A DNA stretch of 64,000 nt, from positions 610,001 through 674,000 of the forward strand of contig LSRY02000003.1 in the NCBI GenBank assembly GCA_001643675.2, in the 5' to 3' direction. Made by a program: the position numbers and the translations under genes. Of this stretch, positions 37,401 through 52,400 are shown piece by piece. Positions within the stretch are counted from its first letter, which is position 1. Each line of letters opens with the position of its first letter. The notes below the pieces were generated by a model. It was not told the DNA's origin, searched no databases, and saw nothing but the letters and a program-made list of their open reading frames with translations. This DNA comes from Monocercomonoides exilis. Its lineage: Eukaryota > Preaxostyla > Oxymonadida > Polymastigidae.

Positions 37401-40400
37401 ACTCCGCGCGAGGCAACAAGAGATGGAATGATGCCTGTCTGGAAGAGCTGCTGATGATCGACTGAAAGCTCCACAACCAGAAGCATCAGCGTCTTCGCAT
37501 CGCCAGCAGTGCGGATGACATGATTCCAGATCGAATCAAATTGGAACGGGAAAGAGCTTCCATTGGAAAGTGTGAAGTCGACAAGACGACGCAGATTGCT
37601 GAGTCTTTGGCTATCTGTACTGAAAGTGGATGAAGTTGATGTTGAAGTTGAAGTTATTGCTGTTGAAGAAGAAGAAGATGATGACGACGACGATGCTGAA
37701 GCAGACGAACAATGAATAGGATGCAGTATGTATTGAACCCATGGTGTAATTATCCGAAGCAGCGCCTTGCATCCCGAGCGATCTGTTGTCTCAAAGCGGC
37801 GCAGCACTTCCTGAAACAGAGGCTCAAAGAGATGCGGATAGCGCTTGATGATCAGCTGGGAGATGTATGATTGGATCTGGTGAGTGACAGTAGAGGAAGA
37901 AGAGTACAAAAGCGAAATGGCAGAGATTTCGTCATTGTCGCTTTCAGACATCGAAGACAAGAAAGACATGGAAGAAGTTGAAGAATCTTCGTTGTCATCA
38001 TCTTCTTTTTCTTCTTCGCTTTCTTCGTTTGAGGCTCTTGATTCAGCACAACGTATATTCTCGTTTCTGTAGGCAATACTCTTTGATGAGCGATGCAAAG
38101 ATCTGAGGCTGTCCTGAAAGTTTATATGTACTTTGTTGTAATCATGTGTTGCTTGAGCATCTGCATCAGAACCATTTCCTTCTTCATTCTTTTGGTTTTC
38201 TGTTGCTGAAGTTAAAACATCATCGCTGTAAAGCCTTCTTGTTGTCAGCCTCATTTTGCGCACGATTTTCTTGCTGGGATTCAAATGCTGCTTCATCTTT
38301 CTCATGTTTTCGACGTTGGCTGTCTCAACAATAAGATCTCCATTTGGTTTGATGTTATTTCTGATAGAAAATTCATTCTGGTTCAAAACAGTCGGAGCTC
38401 TTTGCAAGCTCTTTTCTTCTAACATTTCATAGCTTTGCACATCGCTTTCGTCCCATTCGTCGTCTTCTGCTTCCACTTCAAACACATCTTCATCGGATGA
38501 CTGCTCGCGATCATCATAATACCCACTATACGTCTTTCCCCTTCGTCCATCTATTTCTGTGTTAATCTCCTCAATGAATTCCCTGCTGTTCTTCATCTGC
38601 GCCTTCTGCGCTAATTCTGCAGATGGCATGCATGAATTGTATGCATTCAGGCTGTTTGTGTTGAGTGTTAAGTGATCACATGGAAGAAACAGCAGCTTCG
38701 TGACAGCATCAACAACAGAATGGAAATGCCTGCCTTTCAAAGACTTCTTAATAAGCAACTTTCTTTTGAGCTTTTGAGCTTTTCTCTCGTTTGCTTCATT
38801 GCTTTCTTCACTATCATCATCGTCGTCTTCGTCATCATCATCATCATCATCATCATCAGATCTTTCAACTTCACTTGAAGCAGAGCTTCCCAAAGCTCCA
38901 TAAACAGCTCCCTTCTCATTTCCTTCAATCAACCTCGCTGCATCTGAATCATCAAAAGAAGAGATGTCTGTTGAGAAACTGTCGATATACGCTTCTTCCA
39001 GTGGTGGATTCAGATAGTAATCAGAATCAGCCACCGAACTGTTCTCCTTGTCTGTCTCATTCTCCACCCGGCGAGCGAAATCGAAGCTTTGCCTGTTCAG
39101 CTCGTTCCGGCTGGATGCGAATGATTCGCTGAACGAGTCATTAGTGTCGTCTTGTTTCGCTCTTCTCTTTGGAGTTAGCTCCCATGAAAACTTCTGCTCC
39201 ACCGAAGACGAACATTGTAAGGAGGAAGAAAGAGAGGCACTGCGATCAGCGGAGGATGACACATCGCGAACAGAGTCATTCACTCTTCTTTTTATGTTCT
39301 CTTTAATCTTCTTCTTGCTCACAACAACCGCCCTGCTCTTCATATGCGGAATGTGATCGCGATGATGATGACCTCCTGCTCCATTTCCTATTTCTTCCAC
39401 ATCTTCTTCGTCTTCTCCTCCTTCCACCTGTCTTTCACATCCCTCTTTCTCCGATTCAAGACATCTTACGCATCTGTACAGTAGCTTCGAAGCTCTTGCC
39501 CTTGTTCTCGCATCTGGATTTGCCAGTAAAAAGAGAGCAAGCAAAAGCAGCGAGCAGAACGAGACATCAGTTGTATTCAGCGTGTTTGCCCTGAATGCAA
39601 GTTCAGATACTGCTTTGATGTGCGCAGACACGATATTGCTGGAAGTCGAGTTATATCTGTAGCATTCAATGACAGAGGAAGATAAATAGCTTGGATTTGA
39701 ATGCAGATAACGCAGCAGCCCTTTCAGACCTGCTGTTCGCACACTCGGCAGCATCGACGATAGACACTGGTTGACCCACTCTAACACAACACCATCGCCT
39801 CCCAGCGGAGCAGCGGGGAGAGAAATGAATGCTCTGAGTAGTTGCTCAGAGAGAGAAAGCACCTGCTTCTTTGTGAGAAGAGAAGAAGTTGATGAACTGC
39901 TGTTGACGCTGCACACAAAAGCAGAGGAATCTGAGTAAGTCGAGTTCCCTTCAAGTCCAGCAGCAGCAGAAGAAGCACAAGCAGAAAAGCTGTTTTCATT
40001 TCCTGGAAGCGCTTGTGAATCAAAAAGCGGGCGTTCGTTTGGATCAGTCACTGAAAGTGGTGTCTGCTGTGTCAGCAGCAGCGCTGGAACAAGAGCAGCC
40101 TGAAGCCGCTCAGGTGAAAGGGAAGAGAAAGGGCTGAGGCCGAAGAAAGAAGGGTTGGCGCCCAACCCCAAGAGAATGGGAAGGAGATCGGAGAGAGCAC
40201 GTGGAGGAGGTACAAATGTGTTGATGAGTGATGTGTTGATGGAAGAGGATGTTTGGAGAGAGGAAGGGATGGTGGAGGTGATGGTGGGGGTGATGAGGGA
40301 GTATGAAATGGGTGGGAGAGAAGAGACAGTTGAGCTGTTTGCCACATGCTTTTCAATCGCTTGGAGATCTGAGTCTGAATACGAAGCAGCAGCCAGTGGC

Positions 40401-43400
40401 AACTGAATCATGGAGCGTTTGTGTGAAGAAGAAGGAGAGGAAGAAGGGTGGATGAGTGTGACAAGACCAGCAATGTTAAATGATTTTGGTGTTTGATACC
40501 CATGAATGGGGTGAGACAACGTGAAACCCGATCCAACTTTGCGCAGATCAGACAAAGTGTGTTTAGGCAAAGTGCTCACTTTGTCCTGAATGGAAGTGCT
40601 GGTTGATGATATGAAAAGAGACAGGGGAAGTGCCATTGAACCTGAATGGGAAACAGACTGCGGGGAATATGAAAGCGAGCTCTGGCCAAATAGACGCGGC
40701 AGGCTTGTGGAAGATCCGATGCGCAGGTTTGACAGCGCCATCTGAGCTGCTGTGAGCGACTTGAGTGTTGACTGAGGCAGAGGAGAAAGCGAAGGGATGT
40801 CGCAGTGAAGAGCAGGGAAGAACGACTCGACGAGAGGCAGAGGAATAACAAAGGTCAGCACACTGGCGCTTTGCGGGTCGCTCATCTGCACTTGCTCTGA
40901 GGGTGTGAGAGGAAGAGGAAGCTGCTGGGTGTCTGATGAAATAGCAGTGGATGAGCCAGAGAGTGCAAGCTGTGCAGCAAGTGGTGCATTGGATGATAAA
41001 GAGCGAGTGGAGAGAGGAGGAGGTGGAGGGGATTCGGTGGACACGAGAATAGGTGATGGAATGGTTGAATTTGAAGACTGATCAGAAGAGGTGGTGGTGG
41101 TGCAGAGGGCAGGTGTCGCTTCCTGAGGAGGGGTGGGGGAATCTGGAACGGGGAGAGGCTGAGAGAGAGGAGAAGGATGATATGGTGTGACAGGGAGGGA
41201 GGAAGAGGCAGAGAGAGGAAGATGGGAGCCAAGGGAAGGCGCAGGCTCAGGTGGAGAAGAAGAGTCTGGTTGAGTGGCTGAATGTGTAGACTGAGCGGAA
41301 GAAGAAGAGGATGACGATGAAATTGAAGAAGACGATGAATTAGACTGAGAAATCATTGCAGAATTTGCAGAAGGCGAATCAGAAACTGCTGAGTTGCCAT
41401 TGCTGCTGCCATTGCTTCCATTGCTGCTGTTGCTTCCATTGCTCGGCGCGCTCTGAATGGGCGTGGTTACATCAGAAAATCTAGCTGAAGATGGAGAAAG
41501 AAGCGGCCGGGGTGTACTTGAAGGCGCAGGAATCGAAACAGTCAGCGGCTGGTTAGACTGTGCGGGCTGTGAAGAGCTTCCAGAGGAAACCGACTGCTCG
41601 CTGCTGGATGAAGAAGGCGAGATTGTCCCCGAATTTCCTGCTGTTTGTGAGAACGAGACAGAATTTCTGGCAGAGTTGGCAGACGCGCGGGAGGAAGCAG
41701 AGTGCGGGCGGGTGATTTTGTTTGAGTTTTGCGATTGGAGAGAGAAAGAGCCGTGTTTTTTGTTTTCTTTTCCCGAAGCTGAGGCAGATCCTGAGGTAGA
41801 AGCACCTGTTTTGGGGTCTGTTGCATTCTGTGCGTTGTTCAAGTTGATTGCAACAAGGTTTTCTTCAGTTGGTAAAAGACAAAACCAGACAAGAATCATA
41901 ATGGAAGGTGCAATGGCAGATGAAAACATCTGCACTGCCTCGAACAGCTGCGAAGGTGTGGTGAGTTCAGGAAGCAGAGAAGAGAGCGAGTAGTTTGTTG
42001 AAGTCACATATTTGGGGGTGGGGAGCAAGTGGAAGAAAGGAGGGTCGCTGGGAGAATTGTCAGCCAAGGAGTAAGTGCTGTCTCTGTCATTCAATGGAAG
42101 CTGGATCTGAGGAAGAGATGCTGTTGACTCTCGAAGTGAAGACTTCTCACGCTCTTCTTCTTCTTCTTCTCCTTCTTCGCCTTCTCCTTCTTCTCCTCCT
42201 TCTGAACTGTTTGTCGGCGCCAGCGATTCAAAATACTGCTCAAACAGATCTTCTCTTTCGACACAGTTATTGTTACTGCTAAAGCCATTGTTGATATTGT
42301 AGCTGTTGATATTCAGAGGCAGCGGGTCAACCACACTTGCCAGCGCCTTCTGTCTCATCTGATGGCGCGAGTGCTGGCTGCGCTTCTTCTCCGACGAGGC
42401 AGCCTCAGCAAACGGCGGAGGCGCAGTCTCCAGCGGTGCATTCACCAGAACAGGCGGGCTGATCAAGTTGGCATTGACAAGCGACTCGATCAGATCGCCC
42501 TCAGATGTTTCAGTGTGGTTGCTGTAGTTGGCTGTGACATTGGCTGCCTCCATGTTCAGCACTGCTGTCACATCCCTCTTCAGAAATGAGCCATTCATTC
42601 CACTCCCTCCTCTCATGCTCCTCGTGTGTGTCACCAGCGGTGCAGGGGAAGAAGAAGCAAAGAACACAGCCGGGTGGAATGATTCGCCCAAAAGCAACTG
42701 CGCCATCGTCTCCTGTGTTGCCACATGCAGCATCAGCAGCTCGCACACCACTGCTCCACACGCTGCCTCTCTCTTGCCGCGGAAGACGTTGTTCTGTGGC
42801 GAAACCACGTTTCCATTTGCAGCCGTCCGCAGTGCAGCAAAGAGATCCAAATGCGGCTGTTTCAGCAGAGAAAATGAGTAAAGCAGCACAAACAGCCGAA
42901 AGCGATAAGAGGTGCTAAGAAATCTCTCAGAGAATGTTCTCACTGGAGGAAGCAGACTCGACCGCAAGCGGACGGTGTCTGTGGAGCGGAGGATGGAGCC
43001 TGACTGGAACAGGGCTGACTTCTGCCTCCGCATTCCGCCCTGCGTGGAAGAATGGCCAGAGCTTAACTGCTGTGCAGCTTGTGCTGATGGAGGAGATGTT
43101 GACAATGTGGCTGAAACTGTTACTGTTGATGAAGCAGCCATTGCAGATGTCTGGATGATTGAGTGGTCAACAAGCGACGATGCAGTCTGTGTCTGCTTCA
43201 GTGAAGAAGACAAAGGAGGCGCTGCCATCTGCTTTGCGTTCTGAGGGAGCAGGTCAGAAGAGAGGAGAACGGCTGCTGAGAGGTCGGTGGCATCGCCTGC
43301 TGTGAGCGTCATTCCTCGTCGTGCTGCTGCGTATCCCTTTGCGCTGAGGCGGGTTTTGTATTCGTGGACTTTGTTCGGGTTGCTGGGGGAAGGCTGCTGG

Positions 43401-46400
43401 GAGGAAGGGGAAGATTCAGAGGAAGAAGATGATGAGGAAGAAGAGGAAGAAGAAGGAGATGCTGTTGTGGATGAGGTGAATGGAAGAGGGTTTTCTGTGT
43501 GTGCACGCTGCAAGTAGGAAGAAGGAAGAAGAGCATTGTCACTTTCAGGGCGAGAAGAAGAAGAAGAAGAAGGGGAAGAAGGGGAAAGTGTGGATGATGA
43601 TAACAATGCTGTTGTTGAGGAAGAAGAAGAAGATGATGGAGGGGATGGTGATGGTGATAACGATGGAGACAAAGGCGAATGTTGCAATGAAACTTGACTT
43701 GCACGATTCACATCTTCTCCTCTTCCTCTTCCTTCTCTTTCTCCTTTTCCTTCTTTTCCTTCTTTTCCTTCCTTTGTTTCTCCTCTTCCTCCTTTTGCAG
43801 CTTTCTTCATTTGTTTATTACTCTGTTGTTCCCCTTCCGAAAGCAAGAGCGGAGGTGGGGGAGGAGGAAGATCTGCTTGTGAGAAGTTGACAGCTGAAGC
43901 AGTCAAAATAGAAGGAGAAGGTGGAAGAGGAAGCAAGTCAGAAGGAGAAGAAGGCACATCCATTTCAGATGCAGGAGGAGGCGGTTCTTCGCCTTCGAAG
44001 GGGCTGAGGAAAGAGGTAGAGGCAGCAAGCGTGTAAAGGGCTTGGGGAGGTGGGGGTGGGGGAAGAGAAGAAAGAGAAGGGAGGGAGGAAAGAGAAGAGA
44101 GAGGAGGAAGAGAAGAAGAAGAAGAGGAGGAGGAGGAGGTGGTGGTGGTGGAAGAAGGCTGTTTTTGGAGCTGCTGCATCTGAAGCTGAGGCTGCGATGA
44201 TGAAGTTGGTGATTGAGGTAGAAGGTCAGACACAGAAAGGTTTGAATACAATGTGGAAGGAGAAGAAGAAACAGAAGAGGCAGAAGAGGTGGAGGCTGTT
44301 GTAGCAGAGGTGGGAGAGCTGGAGATGGCTGGTGAAGTGGCAGAGATGGGGGAAGATGAGAGAGCAATGGATGAAGTGGAGCCAGCGTTTGAAGAGGAAG
44401 AGGAAGAAGAAGAAGATGATGGTATTGATGTTGATGGTACTGAAGAAGGAGAAGGAGAAGAAGAAGAAGAATTTGTTGAAGAAGTTGCAGATGTTCCATT
44501 GGGAGCACCTGCATGCGACAAGATGGAGCTGAGCTGTGTGCTGCTGAGCTGCTGGCTCTTCCATCTTCGGTGTGCTGCAAGTGATCTTCTGAACGGCGTG
44601 GAAGAAGGGAATGAGACAATCGGAGCATCAGAACGAGCAGATTGAGGAGGAGAAATGACAGAGAGTTGAGAAGGATGGCTCGGCGGCCTGCTGCTGCTTC
44701 CTCCTAATGCTCCTCCTCCAAACCCTCCTCCCCCTACGCCTCCCCCTCCTCCATCTACTTCCAGTGTCAGTCCAGAAAAGACCCCACCATCGTCACAGCG
44801 GGCACGTGTGTTTGAGCGGCTGCCAAACTCGTTCATCTCCACCTCGACAGTTTCTTGTGCGTCTGCTTCATCATCATCAACAACAACATCGTCATCATCT
44901 TCGTCATCATCAACGATTCCTTCTTCATCTTCATCCACTCCATCTTCCACTTCATCATCATCATCATCATCCTCTTCATCTTCATCTTCTCTTCCTCTCC
45001 TTCTCGTCTGCTTCATAGCTGATGGAAGAGCATCTGCCCCTTCGCCAAAGGCCACCACGCTGCTTAGCAAGGGAATCATCTCAGCTGGCACATTCCTCCC
45101 AAACGCCGTTACAACCACGGGATAAATAGAGGAAGAGCTGTTATTATTGTTGCTATTGTTATTGCAATGAGTGTTTCTATTGCAATTGCTCTTGCAATTT
45201 CTGCTGTTATCCTTCAAGAAAGATCGATTGAACGAGTGCTGAGTGGAAAACAACGCATTTGACAGAGAAGGTGAAGGAGAGGTCGGGTGACTACCACAAA
45301 TAGCAGAAGCATTTTTTCCTGTTGCTGCTAATACTCCTCTTCCTCTTCCTCTTCTAATTCTTATTCTTCCTTCTCTTTCCATTCCTTCTTCTTCTTCTCT
45401 TTCTCTTTCTCTTTCTCCTTCCCTTCCTCTTCCTCTTCCTCTTCCTCCTCTGCTTTGCACTTTCACATTCATTGCAGGAACAATAGAGAAAGATAACGTG
45501 GGACCATCAACGATGTTGAGAGGTAGTGAGTCAGAAGGAGGAAGAAAAGCTTCGATTTCCGTGTGGCGGATGGGGGATGGCCAAACAGAGTAGCACAATG
45601 GAAGAGAACGCAGCTGAGAGCGAAGAAGGGCAAAGAAAGAAGAAGAAGAAGAAGAAGAAGAGGGGGAAGAAGAAGAGGAGGAAGAGGAAGCAGAATAGGA
45701 AGAAGATGTTGATGATGAGGAAGAGGTTGAAGAGGAAGAATGAGCAGCTGTTATTTCTTGAGGTGGCATCCAATTTGCAGAGGCAGACGCCGAAGCTGAA
45801 GGAGGCGAGTCAACATAAACAGAAGAAGAAGAAGAAGAAGGATAAGAAGAAGAAGAGGAGGAAGAGGAAGAAGAAGAATATGGCCCTTGTTGCAACTGCC
45901 CAGGTGATTGTTGCTTTCGGTGTGTGTTCGGAATCACCACAACTGTTCTCAAACCAGCACGTGGGGTGATAAAAGTGTGTTGAGAAGACATTTCGGATGG
46001 CTGGTTGTTATTATTATTGCTGATATTGTTATTGCTGCAATGTTTGCTGAAAAGCTGAAGCTTTTCGTCTCCCGCTCCACTTTCTGCTTCACTTTCATCG
46101 CCAAATCGCTTATGTGGCTTGTTTTGATACTGTTGATTGTACTGTGATATTCTTCCTCTGCTTCTTCTTTCACTTTCTTCTTCTCTTCTCCTTCTCCTTC
46201 TCCTTCTCTCCTCTTCCTTCTGTGCCTTTTGCAGCGTCCTATCAATTCGAATAAGAAACCTCCACACAAACAGCAAGTCGCGCTGAAGCACAAGCAAATA
46301 TGCAGTTGTGGCTGGCAGAGTGGGAGAAGAAGATACAGAATGAGGAAAAGTGTTGTGATGGCTGATGAAGAAGATTTCACACTGCGAAGCAAACCACACG

Positions 46401-49400
46401 ACATCTGACAAGATTGCATAAGGAACAGGGAAATGGATGGAAGGAGAAGAGACGAAGGAACAGTTTTGTTTGAGAGGAGAAGGAGAGGAATTTAAGGTGG
46501 CGATGGAGTTGGAGGTGGATATGGCAGAAGAAGCAGTAGAAGAAGGAGGTGGAGCAATAGGAGCAGAAGAAGAGGAAGAAGAAGAAGAAGAAGAGGAAGG
46601 GGCGAGGGAAGAAGGATGAGCAGAATCGAAAGGAGAAGAGAAGAGAGAAGAAGGAGAGGCTGTTGAAGAGGAAGAAGAAGAAGAAGAAGAATTTGAAGAA
46701 GAAGATGATGATTGAGCAAGAGCATACAACGGATTATGTGTTATTCCTGGCTGAGTAAATGTTCTTGTCAGTTTTTTCGTTCCTTGTGCCATTTCTCCAT
46801 TCACTTCGTTCTGTCTCATCATCATTTTCTTCTTGTCTATATTCATCTGGTTTATTTGATTTATTTGATTAAATAGATTCTTCTGTTGAGGCAGTGTCGA
46901 ACGAGAAAGCTTCGAAGGCGATGACAAACCCAGCAGGCTGTTCATCCTTCTTCTCAATGCAAATGGCTGCTGGCGATACGAAAGAGAGAAAGAGAACAAA
47001 ATCGACCTCAAAACCAGCAGCCCCGCCGCGTGGGAGCGAGCAGTGGCCAAATGAATCAGATCTTTTCTGTTCAGAACAGACGGCTGCTGCACAAAGAGGC
47101 GGTTGATGAGAAGATCTGAAGACAAGTCATTGAATAGCACGGGGTGTGCTACAGAGAGAGAGACGAGGCCGGCTGTGCGGATGCTTTCAACGGGAGAGCA
47201 GACGAAAGAATAAGCTTGTTGGATCAGGTCTCTTGTGCGCTCAGCGGTTAAGTCGCCCTTTTGGAGAGCGGAGTGCAAGGGGAATGAGGTTGAAGAGGAA
47301 GAGGAAGAAGAAGAAGAAGAATTTTGTTGAGCACTTCCTTGTTTGTTTGAAGAAGAAGAAGAAGAAGATGATGATGATGATGATGACTGCACACTTGTTG
47401 TCATCAATGGAGAAAACGCTGATGTGCAAGACACCAGCAGCTCGTCAGGCACATTCACAGAAGAAGAGCAAGTGGCCAAGCAGACAGCCATGAGCGACGT
47501 CCACGTGGCGATGCTGTTCATAAACTGGGTGTCTTGTTCCGCCAGCACACTCTGTGAGATCTGATAAGGAGCAGATGCGGCTGATGAAGAGGAAGAAGAG
47601 GAAGAAGAGGAGGATGAAGAGGATGATGATGAGGAAGATGAAGAAGCATACAAGTTCTGTGCTGTCACCACAGGCGCCGGGAGTGGCAAAGCTGCAGGGT
47701 CGATAGAATTCTTCTTCAGCTTCGCCTCGTTCAGCCTGTTGAATGCATCAGCCCACGCCCTCCTCATCACATCCGGGAGCACGCTGTGAATGGCCACTGC
47801 TGCCACTGCCAGGCAGACAGACCAGCTGTCGCTGCTGGAGCGGGCAGAGGATTGGACAGCAATGAGAGCAGCGTCGGTGGTGGGGGATGTGAAGACGGAG
47901 TCACGCGAGGGGCTGTTGTGGGAGAGGAGGGGGGTGAGGGAGAGGGTGGTGAATGGGCGGGAGGAAGAAGGCTTTTTGGAGGAGGAAGAGGAAGAGGATG
48001 ATGAGGAAGAGGAGGAAGATGATGAGGAAGAAGAAGAAGAAGAAGCAGAAGAAGAAGCATTCTTTGAGCCAGAAAGCGAAGGTTGCACTTCTTCTTTCAG
48101 TCTTCCTCCTCTCATCAGCGACTCAAACGACACATCCTTCGTAATCAATGGCACATTCGCCCACAAGTTGATCATTGCAGCGGCAGAAGCGACGATTCTT
48201 TTGCTTTCTGCATCCAACACGAACGCAACGCGCAGTGGCGTGTCCACTCCATCCAGCACAGCGAGAATGTGAGACAGCACAAGACATCTTCGGAGGACGG
48301 ACAGAGCAGCCACTCTTGTCTCAACAACAGAGGAGCACAAGAGGACAATGCCCAAGGAATCGATGTCATCCCCTGGGAACAGCTGGGTTTCATTGGCAGT
48401 GAAGTAACGGCCAGACTCACTTTCGGTGCGGAAGTGAGAAGGATGAGAAGTAGAAGAGGAAGAAGAGGAAGAAGAATTGGAATAAGAATAAGAAGAGGAG
48501 GAAGAAGAGCGAGGCAAAGTGGAAGAGGCAGCAGAAGCACGAAATGATTGGGGAAGTGCAGATGCTCCATCGCTTGCTGAAGGAGAGTCAGAATTGACAG
48601 AAGAAGAAGAAGAAGATGATGATGATGATGATGATGCTCCTTCACCTTCTTTTCCTTCTTTTCCTCCTTCATTTTTTTCATTCTCTTTCCCTTCCCCTTT
48701 CTCTTCATTTCCTTCTTCTTCTTCTTCCTCTTCCTCCTCTTCTTCCTCTCCCCTCCTCATCAACACCTCTGGCAAATGTCCTTTCCCTCTTCTTCCCGAT
48801 ATGCCCTGCACAACTACCCCGCTCTCATTCGCGAGCGACTGCCTCCTCATCAGCTCCTCCTTCGCCCTCTCCGCCCAGCGCGCCAGCACATAGTCCAGGG
48901 TGACCAGCAGCTCCTGCACCGTCGGCACGTTTATGTCCCCAACACTTCTGATTGCTGTGCAGATGGCTGAGACGATGCTCCTCCTCATTTCTGCCGGGTG
49001 GATGGCGATCATCGTGGCGAGGGTGCGGCGCGACTCGATGCGGAAGGACGGGTCGGAAGAGGTGGAGGCGATGGCGAGGTTGAAGCAGAGGTAGTCAACG
49101 GGCATCGAAGCGGTGGCAGGGAAGAGGCGGAGGAGGTGGAGGCAGAGGCGGAGGATGATGGGAGTGAAGGTGGTGCTTGGCATGGAGGAGGAGTAAGTGG
49201 TGGAAGAGGAAGAAGAAGATGAGGAGGAGGAGGAAGAAGAAGAAGACGATGATGATGATGAAGAGGAAGAAGAAGAAGAAGAAGCTGATTGAAGAAGAGA
49301 GGAAGGATGAAGTGTGGTGAAGAGCGAAGTGATGTTTGGCTGGGCGTATGGAAGCATCCGATCGAAGATTTGAACAATGCGCTTGAATAAAATGATCCAT

Positions 49401-52400
49401 TGAGAAGACAAAGAATCGGGAAGAACAGGAAGATGAAGAATTGGCTGAAGAGAATTTGAATCTACAGAAGAAGAAGAAGAAGGATAATGAGGAGCAGGTG
49501 AAACAGATGCAGAAACAGAAGAAGAAGAAGAAGAAGAAGAAGATAAAGGATTTGGCACATTGTCAGGTGTGGACGGTGGAGGAGAAGAAGAATAAGACAG
49601 AGGCGAATAAGCTTGTTGCACAGCATTCACATTTCCGTGTGAAGAATCGCTGAACAGAAGAGGAGGAAGCGGAAGCTGGTTGTTTCCCTTCTGCAAAGAT
49701 ATCTTGTTGATGATGCCTTCATTGAAAAGTGTGCCTTTGATTTTTTCTCCTCCTCTTTCTCTTCTTTCTCCTCTTTCTCCTTCTCTTCCTTCATTGAAAA
49801 TTGAACTTATCTTTCTTTCTGTTAATTCTGCTACTTCGTTCTGTTTAATTCCAGCCAAATTGAATGAGCTGCTGTCGCTGTCAACAGGGCGAGCACGAAA
49901 CAGCAGCTGTTCCTGCGAAGAGAAAGAGGAAGAGGCAGAGTGATGTGAAGAAGAAGAACGAGAAGAAGAAGAAGAAGAAGAGGAAGAAGAAGATTTTTTG
50001 CTTGAAGAATTCTTCTTCTTTTTGTTATTCTTGTTATTATTGCTATTATTGATGGGTTTTCTATAGTAGAAAGGAGGCTGCACGGGATGAGAAGTAACCA
50101 TTGACTCGACAAGTGAAGGTGTCCATGCTGGCGCTGTTTGGGTGAAGGAGTCAGGGAGAAGCATGGAAGAAGAGGAAGAGGAAGAAGAAGAAGAAGAGAA
50201 AGAAGATGAATAAGTTAATGAAGGCTGACCGACTTCCTGCGAAGAAGCAGAATAAGAAGAAGAAGGTATTGAAGAAGCAGAAGAAGACACAGCAAACGAT
50301 CTCTGAATATGAGACAGATGAACAGGAGATAAGAAAGGCAGCGGCTGCCTGCTGACAAGTGTGGTTATCCAGCCAGCTGTGCGGGGGAGGGTAGAAGCGA
50401 TGCTCGCAAGCTCACGAGCTGAGGGGCGGATCATAGCAGAAGAAGAAGATGGGGTATAAGAAGAAGAGGAAACTGCGGATGCTTGAGAGGCAAGAATGGA
50501 TGAAGTGACGGAAGATGAAGTATGATTGTTAGAAGAAGAAGAGGAGGAAGAAGAGGAGGAAGAGGAGGAAGAAGAAGAAAGAGAAGAAGGAGAAGAACAC
50601 ATGGAGGAGAAGACGACAGAAGAAGGTCTGGCTGTGTGAGCTGGTCTGAGTGTTGAGAAATCTCTGTCGAAGGAAAAGGGGGTGAGTGCATTCATTGGAG
50701 AAGCAGAGAGAGGAGAAGAAGATGATGATGAAATGGAAGAAGAAGAGACAAGAGAAGAAGAAGAAGAAGATGATGATGATGATGATGAAGAATCTGCAGA
50801 AGAAGAAGAAGACATCTGAACAGAAGATGGATTTTGCAGCTGCTGAAGCTCTTGTGCTGCGATTGGATCGATCAAATGATGGAAGCCAGCAACCACATCG
50901 CGATGGATAGAGAGGGGGGAAGGAATATTAGCAGCATCGCTGTCAGAGCTAATATCAGATAAAGGCTGACATTCAGGGAAGAAGGAGCGGTCGAGAAGGA
51001 GAAGAGAAGAAGAAGAAGAAGAAGAAGAAGAGGATGATGATGATGATGAAATGTTATTTTGAGCAGAAGTTGATTGAGAAAGAGAAGAGAAAGAAGAACT
51101 AAGCTTTCTATAACCTCCTCCAAAACTCACATTATATTCGTCTTCTTCTCCTGAAGGTGTGAAAGAGCGGTGTTGCGATAGATACATCTGAAGAGAGTCG
51201 CCAACAGCAGGGAATGGAATGTCATTGGCAAAGAAAGAAGAACCAGAAAGAACAGAAATAGCATGTTGGGATTGGTTCTGAAGGGAATAAACAGAAGAAG
51301 AAGAAGATGATGAAGAAGATGAAGATGAACTCATCTGCCCCATCATCGGCGATGGTGTGTGCGAAGGAGAAGCTGCCTCGCCCGTTGCAAAGTGAGGCGA
51401 CGGGATGGGAGAAGCAAAGCGGCTGGTGCTGCTGAGGGGGAGCTGTGCCTGCGTGTTGTATGGCAGCATCATCTGCAGGCGGAGCTTGAGAAGGTCAGAA
51501 GTGATGGTGGGCACATCGATGGCTGGCATGGCAAGCCCTTCGCTTTCGCAGAGGGGAAAAGAGAGAGGAATTGAGGGGGGCTGCTGGAGAAGGGAAGAGT
51601 CGAAGGAGTTGAGGGAAGAGAGAGAGGAAGATGCGGAAGACGAATTTGATGACGATGATGATGATGAAAATGAAGAAGAAGAAGAAAAATTCATTGAAGC
51701 ATAAGAAGAAGAAGAATATGCAGAAGAAGAAGAATTAACATCATGAGAAGCAAACGAGTTGCATATTGCATCCAACGCAGTCACTGCAATCAGCGTCTGC
51801 TCTGAATGCATCTGTTGTATGTCCTTCTCCCTCTCCTTCTGCGTGTGCATCTCTTTGTCTCTCTCTGGATGCAGCAGGCGGAAGATGATGTTGATGGCTG
51901 AGGGAAGATGGAGAGTGGCCACACAGAGAAGCCACTGCGCATAGAGGAGCGTGCAGCCGCTGGCCAATGGCTTCTTGGCGGGGAAGAGGAAGTCCGCGAG
52001 GTCTTCGATGAATGCAACGGGGGAAGGGAATCTTTGAGAAGAGGAAGAGGAGGAGGAGGAGGAAGATGATGTATTGTTGGGAGATCTTCGTGAAGGCGCT
52101 CGTTTTGCAGCAGCCGTCTCTGCCAGAAGTGCGCGGAGGATGACGTATGTGGCGTGGATGGCGCAGTCCAGTGTGAATGACGAGTGAGTCTTCCACGTCT
52201 GCTTCATGAACTTCATGATTCTGTCACAGCGCTCGCAGATGAGGCGGTTGGGCAGGCAGCTCAGCAGCACAATCAGAGTGGGAAGGACAGAGTGTGCCAG
52301 ACGCGGCTGGCTGCCCCACTTCATCAGAATGTCAAACAGCAGCGCCAGCTCGTCCATGAAGCGGTTCCCCGTCGCCTCGCTCTTCTGCTTGTCTCCTTTC

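Noticed and set aside
43903-44628. 241-codon minus-strand frame rich in Leu/Pro/His
   Set aside because: An alternative frame within the low-complexity region of the Furry-like exon.
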